64,000 nt of DNA from [Pasteurella] aerogenes (GTDB lineage Bacteria > Pseudomonadota > Gammaproteobacteria > Enterobacterales > Pasteurellaceae): assembly GCA_900637275.1 (NCBI GenBank), contig LR134362.1, positions 124,001 to 188,000 on the forward strand, in the 5' to 3' direction. The position numbers and the translations under genes were made by a program. The notes beneath the pieces are model-generated. The model had not been told where the DNA came from, searched no databases, and saw nothing but the letters and a program-made list of their open reading frames with translations. Position 1 is the stretch's first letter. Each line of letters begins with the position of its first letter. This document shows, piece by piece, positions 51,713-64,000 of the stretch.

Positions 51713-52537
51713 ATGAATGAACAAAAACCGACAATTCTGTTTTTTGATTCCGGAGTTGGCGGATTTAGTGTGTATAAAGAAGTACAACAACTTTTACCGC
51801 ATTGCCACTATCTTTATTGTTTTGACAATGCCGGTTTTCCTTATTCGGAAAAATCAGAGGAGACGATCATTGCGCGGACGCTAAGTATTTGCCAGCGCAT
51901 TGATCAACAATATCCGCTGGATTTGATTGTCATTGCTTGTAATACCGCCAGCACGGTGGTGTTACCGACATTGCGGCGCCATTTTGCGATTCCGATTGTG
52001 GGAACGGTGCCGGCGATTAAGCCGGCTGCGGAAATTTCCCAAACGAAACATATTGGGCTTTTGGCGACGAAAGGGACGGTAAAGCGTCAATATGTAACAG
52101 ATTTAATTCAGACTTATGCAAGTCATTGTCATGTAGAGCGACTTGGTACTACGTTGTTGGTAGAAATCGCGGAACAAAAATTACGCGGTAATTCCGTTGA
52201 TTTATTGGCGTTGCATCATGAGTTGGCACCATGGCGGGAAATGGCGGATTTGGATACGGTGATTTTAGGTTGTACTCATTTTCCATTGATTAAAGATGAG
52301 ATCCAACTTTGTTTGCCGCAAGTGAAGTTTTTTATGGATCCGGGGAGGGCTATTGCGTTACGGGTGCAAAGTTTGTTGCAGAATCTTAAAGTGCGGTCAA
52401 AAATGGAAAAGAAAAATGTTATTTTTTGTACGCAAAATGGGGCGTATGAAAATACCTTTAAACAAGTGCTGGCATTATGGGGTTTTGTGCAGATGGATGT
52501 GCTGACGGATTTGATGATAAAAGAAACGAATATTTAA
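51713..52537 (+). CDS. murI: Glutamate racemase
   Basis: 274 aa. It supplies D-glutamate for peptidoglycan. FFDSGVGGFSVYKEV opens the protein, and the two catalytic cysteines lie in IACNTASTVVLP and LGCTHFPLIKDEI. In E. coli murI also lies just before an rRNA operon, as here. An uptake signal is inside near its end. Confidence 0.95.
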   Translation: MNEQKPTILFFDSGVGGFSVYKEVQQLLPHCHYLYCFDNAGFPYSEKSEETIIARTLSICQRIDQQYPLDLIVIACNTASTVVLPTLRRHFAIPIVGTVPAIKPAAEISQTKHIGLLATKGTVKRQYVTDLIQTYASHCHVERLGTTLLVEIAEQKLRGNSVDLLALHHELAPWREMADLDTVILGCTHFPLIKDEIQLCLPQVKFFMDPGRAIALRVQSLLQNLKVRSKMEKKNVIFCTQNGAYENTFKQVLALWGFVQMDVLTDLMIKETNI

Positions 52538-52606
52538 CAAAAAATCAGCATAAAGCCGAAAAAATGTGCGGGCGATAAAAAAATACGAAAAAAGTGAAAA
52601 AAGCAC

Positions 52607-52634
52607 TTGCAAAGAAATTTCAGATGCCTATAAT
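52607..52634 (+). promoter_or_regulatory. rRNA operon promoter
   Basis: TTGCAA (52607-52612), a 16-base spacer, and a perfect TATAAT (52629-52634), followed by CGCACCC, a GC-rich discriminator as in stringently controlled rrn promoters. Confidence 0.85.
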
Positions 52635-52644
52635 ACGCACCCAC

Positions 52645-52705
52645 AACGACGCGACGTTGTAAAGCATTAAGAAAAACACCTCGCGTCGTTTTTTGTTCTT
52701 TAACA
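52645..52705 (+). promoter_or_regulatory. rrn leader: inverted repeat and boxA antitermination site
   Basis: AACGACGCGA (52645-52654) can pair with TCGCGTCGTT (52681-52690), and TTTTG follows, so the leader contains a terminator-like stem. Right after it is TGTTCTTTAACA (52694-52705), the boxA signal that recruits the Nus antitermination complex. From here to 52861 no gene is seen, only the 16S processing region. Confidence 0.75.
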
Positions 52706-52861
52706 ATATATCAGACAATCTGTGTGGGCACTTGTTGATTGACTTTGTTTAAAACTATTTTAAATTTTGAAGTCTTAATAGGTGCTTAACTTGAAATTCA
52801 TAATGATTGAAGAAATTCAGTCGTAATTTTATAGTCAGTACATATTGAGCGATTGAACTTG

Positions 52862-54403
<1,542 letters not shown>

Positions 54404-54853
54404 CCTAGATAAAGCGACAGCGAGTGTTCACACAGATTGGCTGAGATATTGTAGACAGAAAAGAATGAAAAAAGACCGCGCTTTTAGGTTACTTTCTAGG
54501 TCGAGTAATGGAAATCGTATTAATGCGATAAGCGAAAGCGTGAGGAAAGAGAAGAGATTATCTTTACCTGATGTCCCCATCGTCTAGAGGCCTAGGACAT
54601 CGCCCTTTCACGGCGGTAACCGGGGTTCGAATCCCCGTGGGGACGCCAATTAAAGATGATTTCATATTATCTTATTGTTCTTTAAAAAATTGGAAACAAG
54701 CTGAAAACTGAGAGATTTTCTGTAGGGATGATTAATAATCATCCCCAAGTAGAAAGTCTGAGTAGTTCGAAAAGAAATCTTAACTGAGAAAAGGCAGTTA
54801 AGTGTTTAGTTGTAGAGATAATACCCTCAGACATAAAATGTTTGAGGTTGTAT
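54404..54853 (+). other. 16S-23S spacer apart from tRNA-Glu
   Basis: About 450 bases in all. Besides the tRNA it has a second boxA-like TGTTCTTTAAA near 54678 ahead of 23S and a truncated uptake-like motif (ACCGCGCTTTT near 54475). No protein gene is seen. Confidence 0.7.
54573..54648 (+). tRNA. tRNA-Glu (anticodon TTC)
   Basis: 76 bases from GTCCCCATCG to GGGGACGCCA with encoded CCA. The anticodon loop is CCTTTCA in the stem CGCC/GGCG, and the T-arm is CGGGGTTCGAATCCCCG. It is the only tRNA in the 16S-23S spacer, so this is the Glu-type rRNA operon. Confidence 0.98.
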
Positions 54854-57749
<2,896 letters not shown>

Positions 57750-57949
57750 ACAACCTCAAGCGTTTTGGTTTGGGGTGTGTGCAACGAGACGAAAGAACGA
57801 AGAAAAGCGTAAGAGCAGAAAAGTACAGTAGACAGCTTGTTTCGAATTTAACAGTAAAGAGTAAAGACGAAGAACAAAGACAAGAAGATAGAATAAAACA
57901 CGGATAAAACACCGATAAAATACCGAAAGGTAGAATCATCGAAAGAATT

Positions 57950-58068
57950 ATCTTGGCGGCGATAGTGCAGTGGACCCACCTGATTCCATGCCGAACTCAG
58001 AAGTGAAACGCTGTAACGCCGATGGTAGTGTGGGGATTCCCCATGTGAGAGTAGGACACCGCCAGGTA
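57950..58068 (+). rRNA. rrf: 5S ribosomal RNA
   Basis: About 119 bases. TTGGCGGCGATAGTGCAGTG near the start pairs with the ACCGCCAGG end; CCATGCCGAACTCAGAAGTG is the usual loop. The ends may be off by one or two bases. Confidence 0.95.
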
Positions 58069-58083
58069 AGAAATAAGAGAGAG

Positions 58084-58112
58084 CCTCAACGAGAAATCGT
58101 TGAGGTTTTTTT
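58084..58112 (+). terminator. rRNA operon terminator
   Basis: CCTCAACGA (58084-58092), loop GAAA, TCGTTGAGG (58097-58105), then seven T. Confidence 0.92.
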
Positions 58113-58432
58113 GTTTTGGGGAAATTGAAGAGACACAAACGATAACCTCTAATCACAATGAACAATGTCAACTATCAATAAAGAACAAAGAAAATAAAGA
58201 ACACAAAGAAAATAAAACAAAACAAAAAAGAAAAAGTGCGGTGATTTTTTCATTTATTTTTAGGTAAAACCTGTAGAAAATCACCGCACTTTTATTTTTT
58301 CCTTTTTTATTTACTCCTTAATATCCAAAATCTCGAATCCACAATAAAACAAAAGTGCGGTTAATTTTTTCAGATTTTTATTTATTCGTGGCAATGTTAG
58401 AATACATAGACTGACATTTTAGAGGCATGATT
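58113..58432. other. Intergenic region between rrn and arcB with uptake signals
   Basis: No gene seen. It holds a perfect 17-bp inverted repeat, AAAAGTGCGGTGATTTT (58232-58248) and AAAATCACCGCACTTTT (58277-58293), enclosing a small hairpin (AGGT/ACCT) and followed by T-rich sequence; this may be a second terminator after rrn. A single uptake signal follows near 58352. The arcB promoter should lie between there and 58432, but I could not fix it. Confidence 0.6.
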
Positions 58433-60286
58433 ATGAGAAGTTTAAGATATTTTGCACAAAAATACGTTGAATGGGTGGTTCGTTTAGGGAAATTGAAATT
58501 CTCGTTATTAGGGATTTGTGTTCTTGCTATTTTTGCGCTTTGTACTCAAATCGTTATCAGCTTGAGTATTATCGGACGAATTTACTGGGATGATATTGTC
58601 CGTTCTATCATATTCGGTTTAATTTCCGCGCCTTTCGTTATTTATTTCTTTACGCTGTTAGTTGAAAAATTAGAAAAATCGCGCCTTGATTTATCTAAAT
58701 TAGTTGGAAATTTAAGAAAAGAGGTCTCTGAACGTGTAGCGGCGGAGCGAAAATTATCCGTTGCACTAAGCGATCTGGAAAAAAATCATCGAGATAAGAC
58801 CGCACTTATGGCGACGATTAGCCATGAATTAAGAACGCCGCTGAACGGAATTATCGGCTTAAGTCAAATATTACTTGATGGACAATTGAGTGATCAGCAA
58901 CGTAACTATTTGAAAACTATCAATGTTAGCGCGATTTCTCTTGGGCATATTTTTAGCGACATTATTGATTTACAAAAAATTGATGCGCAAAGCATTAAAT
59001 TAAATCTAAAAGAAGTGGATGTATATAGTTTTTTAAATGATATTACCAATTTTGCAACTCTCTTAGCAGAACAAAAACGGTTGCATTTTGATTTTTATTT
59101 TGCGGAAAATTTACCGCATTGGTTAATGCTGGATCGCGCAAGACTAAGTCAGGTTTTGTGGAATTTGATTAATAATGCGGTGAAATTTACCCTCAAAGGT
59201 CGTATTCGTTTAGATGTGAAACGTGTTTCTGAAACGGAATATGCCTTTTCTATTTCGGACACGGGGATTGGTATTCCGGCGGAAGAGTTGGATAATATTT
59301 TCACCATGTACTATCAAGTTAAATCCAGCGAACACAAATCCGGTGGAAGTGGTATCGGGCTTGCGGTGTCAAAAACCATTGCGCAATTAATGGGTGGCGA
59401 TCTTAAAGCTTATAGCGAATATGGTAGCGGTTCCACATTTACGTTGACCATTCGTGCAGAGGAAGTGAATAAGCCATACGATACGCAGGCTTCAGGACCA
59501 CAAGCAATGACGATTTTGTTGGTTGAAGATATTGAAGTCAATGTGATTGTGGCGAAATCACTATTGGAAAAATTGGGGCATAATGTTGATGTGGCGATGA
59601 CCGGTAAGGACGCGATTCAAAAATTTGAACAAAATTATTATGACTTGGTTTTATTGGATATTCAACTTCCTGATATGTCCGGCTTTGATGTTGCAGCACA
59701 TTTACGTCGTAATTATGAGGAAGGGGCGTATGACTTTTTACCGCCATTGGTGGCGTTTACTGCCAACGTTATGCAAGATAAATCCGAATATTTACAGAAA
59801 GGTATGGATGATGTGTTGCGTAAACCGATTTCATTAGATGAATTAGCGCAATGTTTTTCTTCACATTTTGATGAGACTTTTGCCTTGGATGTACCGCAGC
59901 CGGCACCAGAAACTTTCGATGATGAAATTGTAGATTATGCGATGATTAAAGAGTTGGTTGATATTTTGGGTGGGGAATTTGTGTATAAGAATTTGATGTT
60001 GTTTAAAGAAACGATGCCAAGTTACCTTGCAGAATTATCTCAAGCGTATCAAATCTATCGGCAAGATCATCAAACACATCAAGAAGTGGCTTCTATTGCA
60101 CATAAAATTAAGGGGGCAGCAGCATCTATCGGGTTGAAACGTCTGCAAAAAGTAGCATCCGAAGCGCAAAATTCAGAATTGCCGAAATGGGAAGTTCACA
60201 TTGATGATTGGGTTAACGAACTTACACAATCTTGGCTTAATGATGTAGAAGAATTAGCCACTTGGTTAAATAAAATTGGCAAGTAA
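58433..60286 (+). CDS. arcB: ArcB, aerobic respiration sensor kinase
   Basis: 617 aa from ATG at 58433; ATG at 58427 is too close to the GAGG site. ArcB senses the quinone pool and phosphorylates ArcA when oxygen is low. Two membrane helices lie in the first 80 residues, then a coiled linker, HisKA with His131 (ISHELRTPLNGIIGLS), HATPase (LWNLINNAVKFT, GGSGIGLAVSK), receiver Asp409 (LVLLDIQLPDMSG) and a C-terminal Hpt with His557 (AHKIKGAAASIGL). The PAS domain of E. coli ArcB (778 aa) is missing. To my knowledge H. influenzae ArcB is equally short. Confidence 0.94.
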   Translation: MRSLRYFAQKYVEWVVRLGKLKFSLLGICVLAIFALCTQIVISLSIIGRIYWDDIVRSIIFGLISAPFVIYFFTLLVEKLEKSRLDLSKLVGNLRKEVSERVAAERKLSVALSDLEKNHRDKTALMATISHELRTPLNGIIGLSQILLDGQLSDQQRNYLKTINVSAISLGHIFSDIIDLQKIDAQSIKLNLKEVDVYSFLNDITNFATLLAEQKRLHFDFYFAENLPHWLMLDRARLSQVLWNLINNAVKFTLKGRIRLDVKRVSETEYAFSISDTGIGIPAEELDNIFTMYYQVKSSEHKSGGSGIGLAVSKTIAQLMGGDLKAYSEYGSGSTFTLTIRAEEVNKPYDTQASGPQAMTILLVEDIEVNVIVAKSLLEKLGHNVDVAMTGKDAIQKFEQNYYDLVLLDIQLPDMSGFDVAAHLRRNYEEGAYDFLPPLVAFTANVMQDKSEYLQKGMDDVLRKPISLDELAQCFSSHFDETFALDVPQPAPETFDDEIVDYAMIKELVDILGGEFVYKNLMLFKETMPSYLAELSQAYQIYRQDHQTHQEVASIAHKIKGAAASIGLKRLQKVASEAQNSELPKWEVHIDDWVNELTQSWLNDVEELATWLNKIGK

Positions 60287-60379
60287 ACGGTTGTGTAAAT
60301 TAAAAAATCGGTTAAAATTTGTCAGCCTCTGAGATTTAGAGCCTGTGAGCGAATTTTATTTTGTTTCCGCTGGTGTAGC

Positions 60380-60391
60380 TTAAACGTTTTA
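60380..60391. promoter_or_regulatory. Possible LacI-family operator before the PTS gene
   Basis: TTAAACGTTTTA, centred on the palindrome AAACGTTT (60382-60389), lies 46 bases before the PTS start. CG-centred palindromes of this sort are bound by LacI/ScrR-type repressors. No such repressor gene is in the window. Confidence 0.35.
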
Positions 60392-60436
60392 GTTAGAATT
60401 CACTTTATTTAGCATCATTAACCTTAGGAGAAAAAG

Positions 60437-61849
60437 ATGAATTTCCCTAAAATTGCCCAGCAGGTCATTGAAAAGCTTGGTGGAAAAGAAAATATCAATG
60501 CCTTAGCCCATTGCGCCACAAGATTGCGGATTGTGGTTAACGATGAAAGTAAAATTGATAAAGAAGCCATTGAGAACATTGAAGGCGTTAAAGGACAGTT
60601 TTCGGTTTCCGGTCAATACCAAATTATTTTTGGTTCTGGAACGGTGAATAAAGTGCATACGGAAATGTCTAATTTGCTCAATATGGGCGATATGACCAAA
60701 AATGAAGTAGCAGCTGCCAGTGCGGAAAAACAGAATATATTACAACGCCTTATCAAAGGGTTAGCAGATATTTTTATCCCAATAATTCCAGCGATCGTTG
60801 CCGGCGGTTTGCTAATGGGGATTTATAGTGTCCTTACGTCGCAATATGAAAGTTTGGGTCACAAATCAGTTATTGAATTGTATCCACAATACAAAGATTT
60901 ATCCGAATTGGTGAATATGTTGGCGAATGCGCCATTCGTTTTTTTGCCGGTTTTGCTGGGGTTTTCGGCAACCCGAAAATTTGGTGGCAACCCGTTTTTG
61001 GGCGCGACTTTGGGCATGATTTTAGTCCATCCAGCGCTTACCGCAGATGGTTGGAATTACGCGAAGATTTTAGCCGAAGGACATATGACCTATTGGAATG
61101 TTTTCGGTTTAAGTATCGAACGTGCCGGTTACCAAGGGACTGTCATCCCTGTGATTATTGCCGCGTGGGTGCTAGCTACTTTGGAAAAAGCGTTCCGTAA
61201 AGTGGTGCCTTCTGCCTTGGATAATCTGCTTACCCCATTATTATCAATTTTTATTACAGGCTTCTTAGCCTTAACTGTTATTGGTCCGTTTGGGCGTGAG
61301 GCGGGGGCATTGTTAAGTACAGGATTAACCTGGTTATATGATTCCTTCGGCTTTATTGGCGGCGCGATTTTCGGGACCTTTTATGCGCCTATTGTGATTA
61401 CTGGTATGCACCAAACTTTCTTAGCGGTAGAAACACAATTATTGGCAAGTGTCGGCTTAACCTTTATTTTCCCGATTGCAGCGATGTCAAATGTAGCACA
61501 AGGGGCGGCTTGCTTGGCGGTTGCATTGGTTAATAAAGATCCGAAAGTACGCGGATTGGCGATTCCTTCTGGCATTAGTGCAATTTTAGGTATTTCCGAA
61601 CCGGCAATGTTTGGGGTAAATTTACGTTATCGTTACCCATTTATTGCCGCTATGGTAGGCTCAGGTCTTGCGAGTGCGTTTATTGCGTATAATGGCGTGA
61701 AATCCGTTGGTTTAGGCGCCGCCGGATTACCAGCAATCCCGTCTATCCAAGCACAAAGTATGTTGGCTTTTTCTATCGGTTTATTAATTTCCTTCATCAC
61801 CGCCTTTGTTCTCACCATGATATTGGCAACGAGATCTAAATCGAAATAA
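60437..61849 (+). CDS. PTS transporter IIBC, sucrose (ScrA) family
   Basis: 470 aa. It imports and phosphorylates a sugar with help from HPr and a IIA protein. The IIB domain has phospho-Cys in ALAHCATRLRIVV, with GVKGQFSVSGQYQIIFGSG after it. IIC follows with about ten membrane segments and the motif GISEPAMFGVNLRYRYPFIA. Sequence style and length are closest to ScrA (sucrose) and relatives. No IIA is fused, and no hydrolase or regulator is adjacent, so the substrate is not certain. A terminator follows. Confidence 0.85.
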   Translation: MNFPKIAQQVIEKLGGKENINALAHCATRLRIVVNDESKIDKEAIENIEGVKGQFSVSGQYQIIFGSGTVNKVHTEMSNLLNMGDMTKNEVAAASAEKQNILQRLIKGLADIFIPIIPAIVAGGLLMGIYSVLTSQYESLGHKSVIELYPQYKDLSELVNMLANAPFVFLPVLLGFSATRKFGGNPFLGATLGMILVHPALTADGWNYAKILAEGHMTYWNVFGLSIERAGYQGTVIPVIIAAWVLATLEKAFRKVVPSALDNLLTPLLSIFITGFLALTVIGPFGREAGALLSTGLTWLYDSFGFIGGAIFGTFYAPIVITGMHQTFLAVETQLLASVGLTFIFPIAAMSNVAQGAACLAVALVNKDPKVRGLAIPSGISAILGISEPAMFGVNLRYRYPFIAAMVGSGLASAFIAYNGVKSVGLGAAGLPAIPSIQAQSMLAFSIGLLISFITAFVLTMILATRSKSK

Positions 61850-61862
61850 TCTTCTTTTTATG

Positions 61863-61894
61863 ATGACCGCAAATTAAAGTGCGGTCATTTTTTT
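61863..61894 (+). terminator. Terminator after the PTS gene
   Basis: ATGACCGCA (61863-61871) and TGCGGTCAT (61880-61888) with a following T-run; the right arm is part of an uptake signal (AAAGTGCGGTCA). Confidence 0.85.
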
Positions 61895-62040
61895 GGATGT
61901 TTTGAAATTAATATTTCAAACTAGAACAACTTTTCAAATTTCATCATCTCTCTGTTACAAATTGTCTTTTTAAAGAATAATTCTTCTTAACTAGCCTTTT
62001 TTATCAAAGAATTTTTGCAAAAATTTGATCACTGCCACAA

Positions 62041-62073
62041 AAATGAAATTTATTTTTCATTTATATTTCATTT
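62041..62073. promoter_or_regulatory. Candidate operator upstream of iolD
   Basis: AAATGAAA (62041-62048), six bases, TTTCATTT (62055-62062) is a perfect inverted repeat, and a further TTTCATTT follows at 62066-62073. It lies 61 bases before iolD. Repressors of inositol genes in proteobacteria (RpiR family) bind repeats of this general kind; the link is inferred. Confidence 0.45.
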
Positions 62074-62133
62074 GGAATAAAAATGTGATTATATACTGCA
62101 AAACCAAGTGAGTTACTTTGTTAGGAGATGAAT

Positions 62134-64000
62134 ATGAAAACCGTCAGACTTACTGTAGCACAAGCATTAGTAAAATTTCTTGATAATCAATATATTGAAT
62201 TTGATGGTAAGGTCACTAAATTTGTAGAAGGTATTTTTAGTATTTTTGGACATGGAAATGTACTGGGAATGGGACAAGCTCTGGAACAAGATCGTGGCGG
62301 TCTTATTGTTCGACAAGGACGTAATGAGCAAGGAATGGCGCATGTGGCGATGGGATTTGCCAAACAAAAATTGCGTAAGCAAATTTATGCTTGTACCTCG
62401 TCTGTAGGTCCGGGGGCAGCAAATATGATTACTGCTGCGGCGACTGCCACTGCTAACCGTATTCCACTTCTATTATTGCCGGGTGATGTGTTTGCAACTC
62501 GCCAACCCGATCCGGTTTTACAACAAATTGAGCAAACCCATGATTTAAGTATTAGTACGAATGATGCTTTTCGAGCGGTCAGTAAATACTGGGATCGCGT
62601 AAGTCGTCCGGAACAATTGATGAGTGCTTGTATTAATGCCATGCGTGTATTGACAGATCCGGCAGAAACTGGTGCGGTAACCATTGCTTTACCGCAAGAT
62701 GTACAAGCAGAAGCTTATGATTTCCCTGAATCCTTTTTACAAAAACGTATTCATCGGATTGAACGTACATTACCGACAGAACCGATGTTACAAGATGCAT
62801 TAGCGTTAATTCAAAGCAAGAAAAAACCGTTGATTATTTGTGGTGGTGGCGTGCGTTATTCTGAAGCGGCGGAGCAATTAAAAGCTTTCGCTGAAACTTA
62901 TCGTATTCCATTTGCTGAAACCCAGGCGGGAAAAAGTGCGGTGATTTCTGAGCATGAATTAAATGTTGGTGGTGTGGGAGAAACGGGTTGCTTATCTGCA
63001 AATTTACTTGCTAAAGAGGCGGATTTAGTGATTGGTATCGGTACTCGATATACCGACTTTACGACTTCTTCCAAATGGATTTTCCAAAATCCAGATGTTG
63101 CCTATTTGAACATTAATGTGGCACGTTTTGATGCGTATAAGTTGGATGGTGTACAAGTGACGGCGGATGCGAAAGAAACTTTACAAAAATTAACCGCACT
63201 TTTAGCTACAACCGGTTATCAAGCACAATGGGGTAATCAAATTGCAGAGGCGAAAAAACAATTTGCACAAGAGTTGGATCGCGTTTATCACGCAACTTAT
63301 ACCGGCAAAGATTTTGTGCCGGAAGTAGATGACCGTTTAAACCGTGATGCGGTATTTGCCGAATTTATTGAAATGACAAAATCCTGTTTAACGCAAAGTC
63401 GGGTGTTAGGTATTTTAAATGAAACCTTAGGTGAAAATGATGTAATTGTTGGGGCAGCGGGTAGTCTTCCTGGCGATTTACAACGTACATGGCAATCAAA
63501 AGGTGTTAATACCTATCATCTTGAATATGGTTATTCTTGTATGGGATATGAGATTGCGGCATCGTTAGGTGCGAAATTAGCAGAGCCGCAACGTGATGTT
63601 TATACTTTGTTGGGTGATGGTTCTTACATGATGTTGCATTCTGAATTGGTGACATCTATTCAAGAGAAGAAAAAAATTAATGTGGTGTTATTTGACAATA
63701 TGACCAACGGTTGTATTAATAATTTACAAATCGGTAATGGAATGGACAGTTTTGGTACGGAATTCCGTTTTAGAAACGAGCAAACCAACCAACTGGACGG
63801 GGCTTTTGTGCCGGTAGATTTTGCTATGAATGCCGCTTCTTACGGTTGTAAAACCTATAAAGTCACTAATGAAGAAGAGTTGCGCTTTGCGTTGGAAGAT
63901 GCGAAAAAACAAACAGTTTCCACGTTAATTGATGTAAAAGTCTTGCCAAAAACGATGGTACATGGTTATGGCAGTTGGTGGCACGTGGGGGTGGCGGCGG
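62134..64000 (+). CDS. iolD: IolD, trihydroxycyclohexane-1,2-dione hydrolase (3' end outside window)
   Basis: Partial, about 622 codons. IolD opens the ring of the inositol intermediate THcHDO and needs thiamine diphosphate. The ThDP fold is clear: N-terminal GHGNVLGMGQALEQDRGGLI with RQGRNEQGMAHVAMGFAKQK, the metal-binding LLGDGSYMMLHSEL ... NMTNGCINN, and KTMVHGYGSWWHVGVA near the edge, which is typical of IolD. The AGGAG site precedes ATG 62134. It indicates that an inositol catabolic operon begins here and continues to the right. Confidence 0.95.
   Translation, partial: MKTVRLTVAQALVKFLDNQYIEFDGKVTKFVEGIFSIFGHGNVLGMGQALEQDRGGLIVRQGRNEQGMAHVAMGFAKQKLRKQIYACTSSVGPGAANMITAAATATANRIPLLLLPGDVFATRQPDPVLQQIEQTHDLSISTNDAFRAVSKYWDRVSRPEQLMSACINAMRVLTDPAETGAVTIALPQDVQAEAYDFPESFLQKRIHRIERTLPTEPMLQDALALIQSKKKPLIICGGGVRYSEAAEQLKAFAETYRIPFAETQAGKSAVISEHELNVGGVGETGCLSANLLAKEADLVIGIGTRYTDFTTSSKWIFQNPDVAYLNINVARFDAYKLDGVQVTADAKETLQKLTALLATTGYQAQWGNQIAEAKKQFAQELDRVYHATYTGKDFVPEVDDRLNRDAVFAEFIEMTKSCLTQSRVLGILNETLGENDVIVGAAGSLPGDLQRTWQSKGVNTYHLEYGYSCMGYEIAASLGAKLAEPQRDVYTLLGDGSYMMLHSELVTSIQEKKKINVVLFDNMTNGCINNLQIGNGMDSFGTEFRFRNEQTNQLDGAFVPVDFAMNAASYGCKTYKVTNEEELRFALEDAKKQTVSTLIDVKVLPKTMVHGYGSWWHVGVAA

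Overview
The window is a chromosomal segment of a member of the Pasteurellaceae. The evidence is the many copies of the Haemophilus-type DNA uptake signal (core AAGTGCGGT and its complement), often paired head to head as terminators. Local gene orders also fit the family: DUF721-secM-secA-mutT, ompP1-ogt-mutH, and apaH beside an HI_0552-type gene. There is also a protein E-like lipoprotein and an ArcB without a PAS domain. I cannot name the species from sequence alone.

Layout. 1-677 is the edge of a sugar ABC ATPase gene. 909-9853 is housekeeping: DUF721/DciA-like, secM, secA, mutT, holA, lptE, leuS and an FMN reductase. 10102-12476 holds apaH and its partner gene, then a deletion scar in which a truncated sugar ABC ATPase runs into the 3' end of a xylulokinase gene. 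12636-27619 carries an orphan hybrid histidine kinase, rsmA, surA, pyrR, purN/purM with a PurR-like box, a protein E homologue, a TerC-family gene, mutH, ogt, the P1/FadL porin gene, a yfcZ-type gene, ligA and gapA.

27944-46258 is a CRISPR island between gapA and gmk. A type III-A operon (cas10/csm1, csm2-5, cas6) continues into csx16 and two CARF genes: a Can2/Card1-like nuclease and a CARF protein whose C-terminus looks like a winged helix rather than HEPN. It ends at a strong intrinsic terminator. A second AT-rich cassette follows, with an unknown 116-aa gene, an ssb, an unknown 281-aa gene and a 48-aa ORF. Then come cas2, cas1, a REP-like inverted repeat, a second cas2, a leader and an array of 64 repeats and 63 spacers. 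The likely logic is that Cas10 senses target RNA and makes cyclic oligoadenylate, the CARF proteins respond, and Csx16 may clear the signal. The ssb cassette may be an accessory arm, because inverted repeats cover the start of its first gene and precede ssb.

46422-52537 returns to housekeeping (gmk, rpoZ, spoT, recG, murI). 52607-58112 is a complete rRNA operon (16S, tRNA-Glu, 23S, 5S) with promoter, boxA and terminator. 58433-64000 holds arcB, a sucrose-family PTS IIBC gene and the 5' part of iolD (inositol catabolism).

The island carries both uptake-signal dialects of the family (AAGTGCGGT and ACAAGCGGT), which hints at exchange between Pasteurellaceae lineages. All functional statements come from reading the sequence and recalled family features; no database search was possible.
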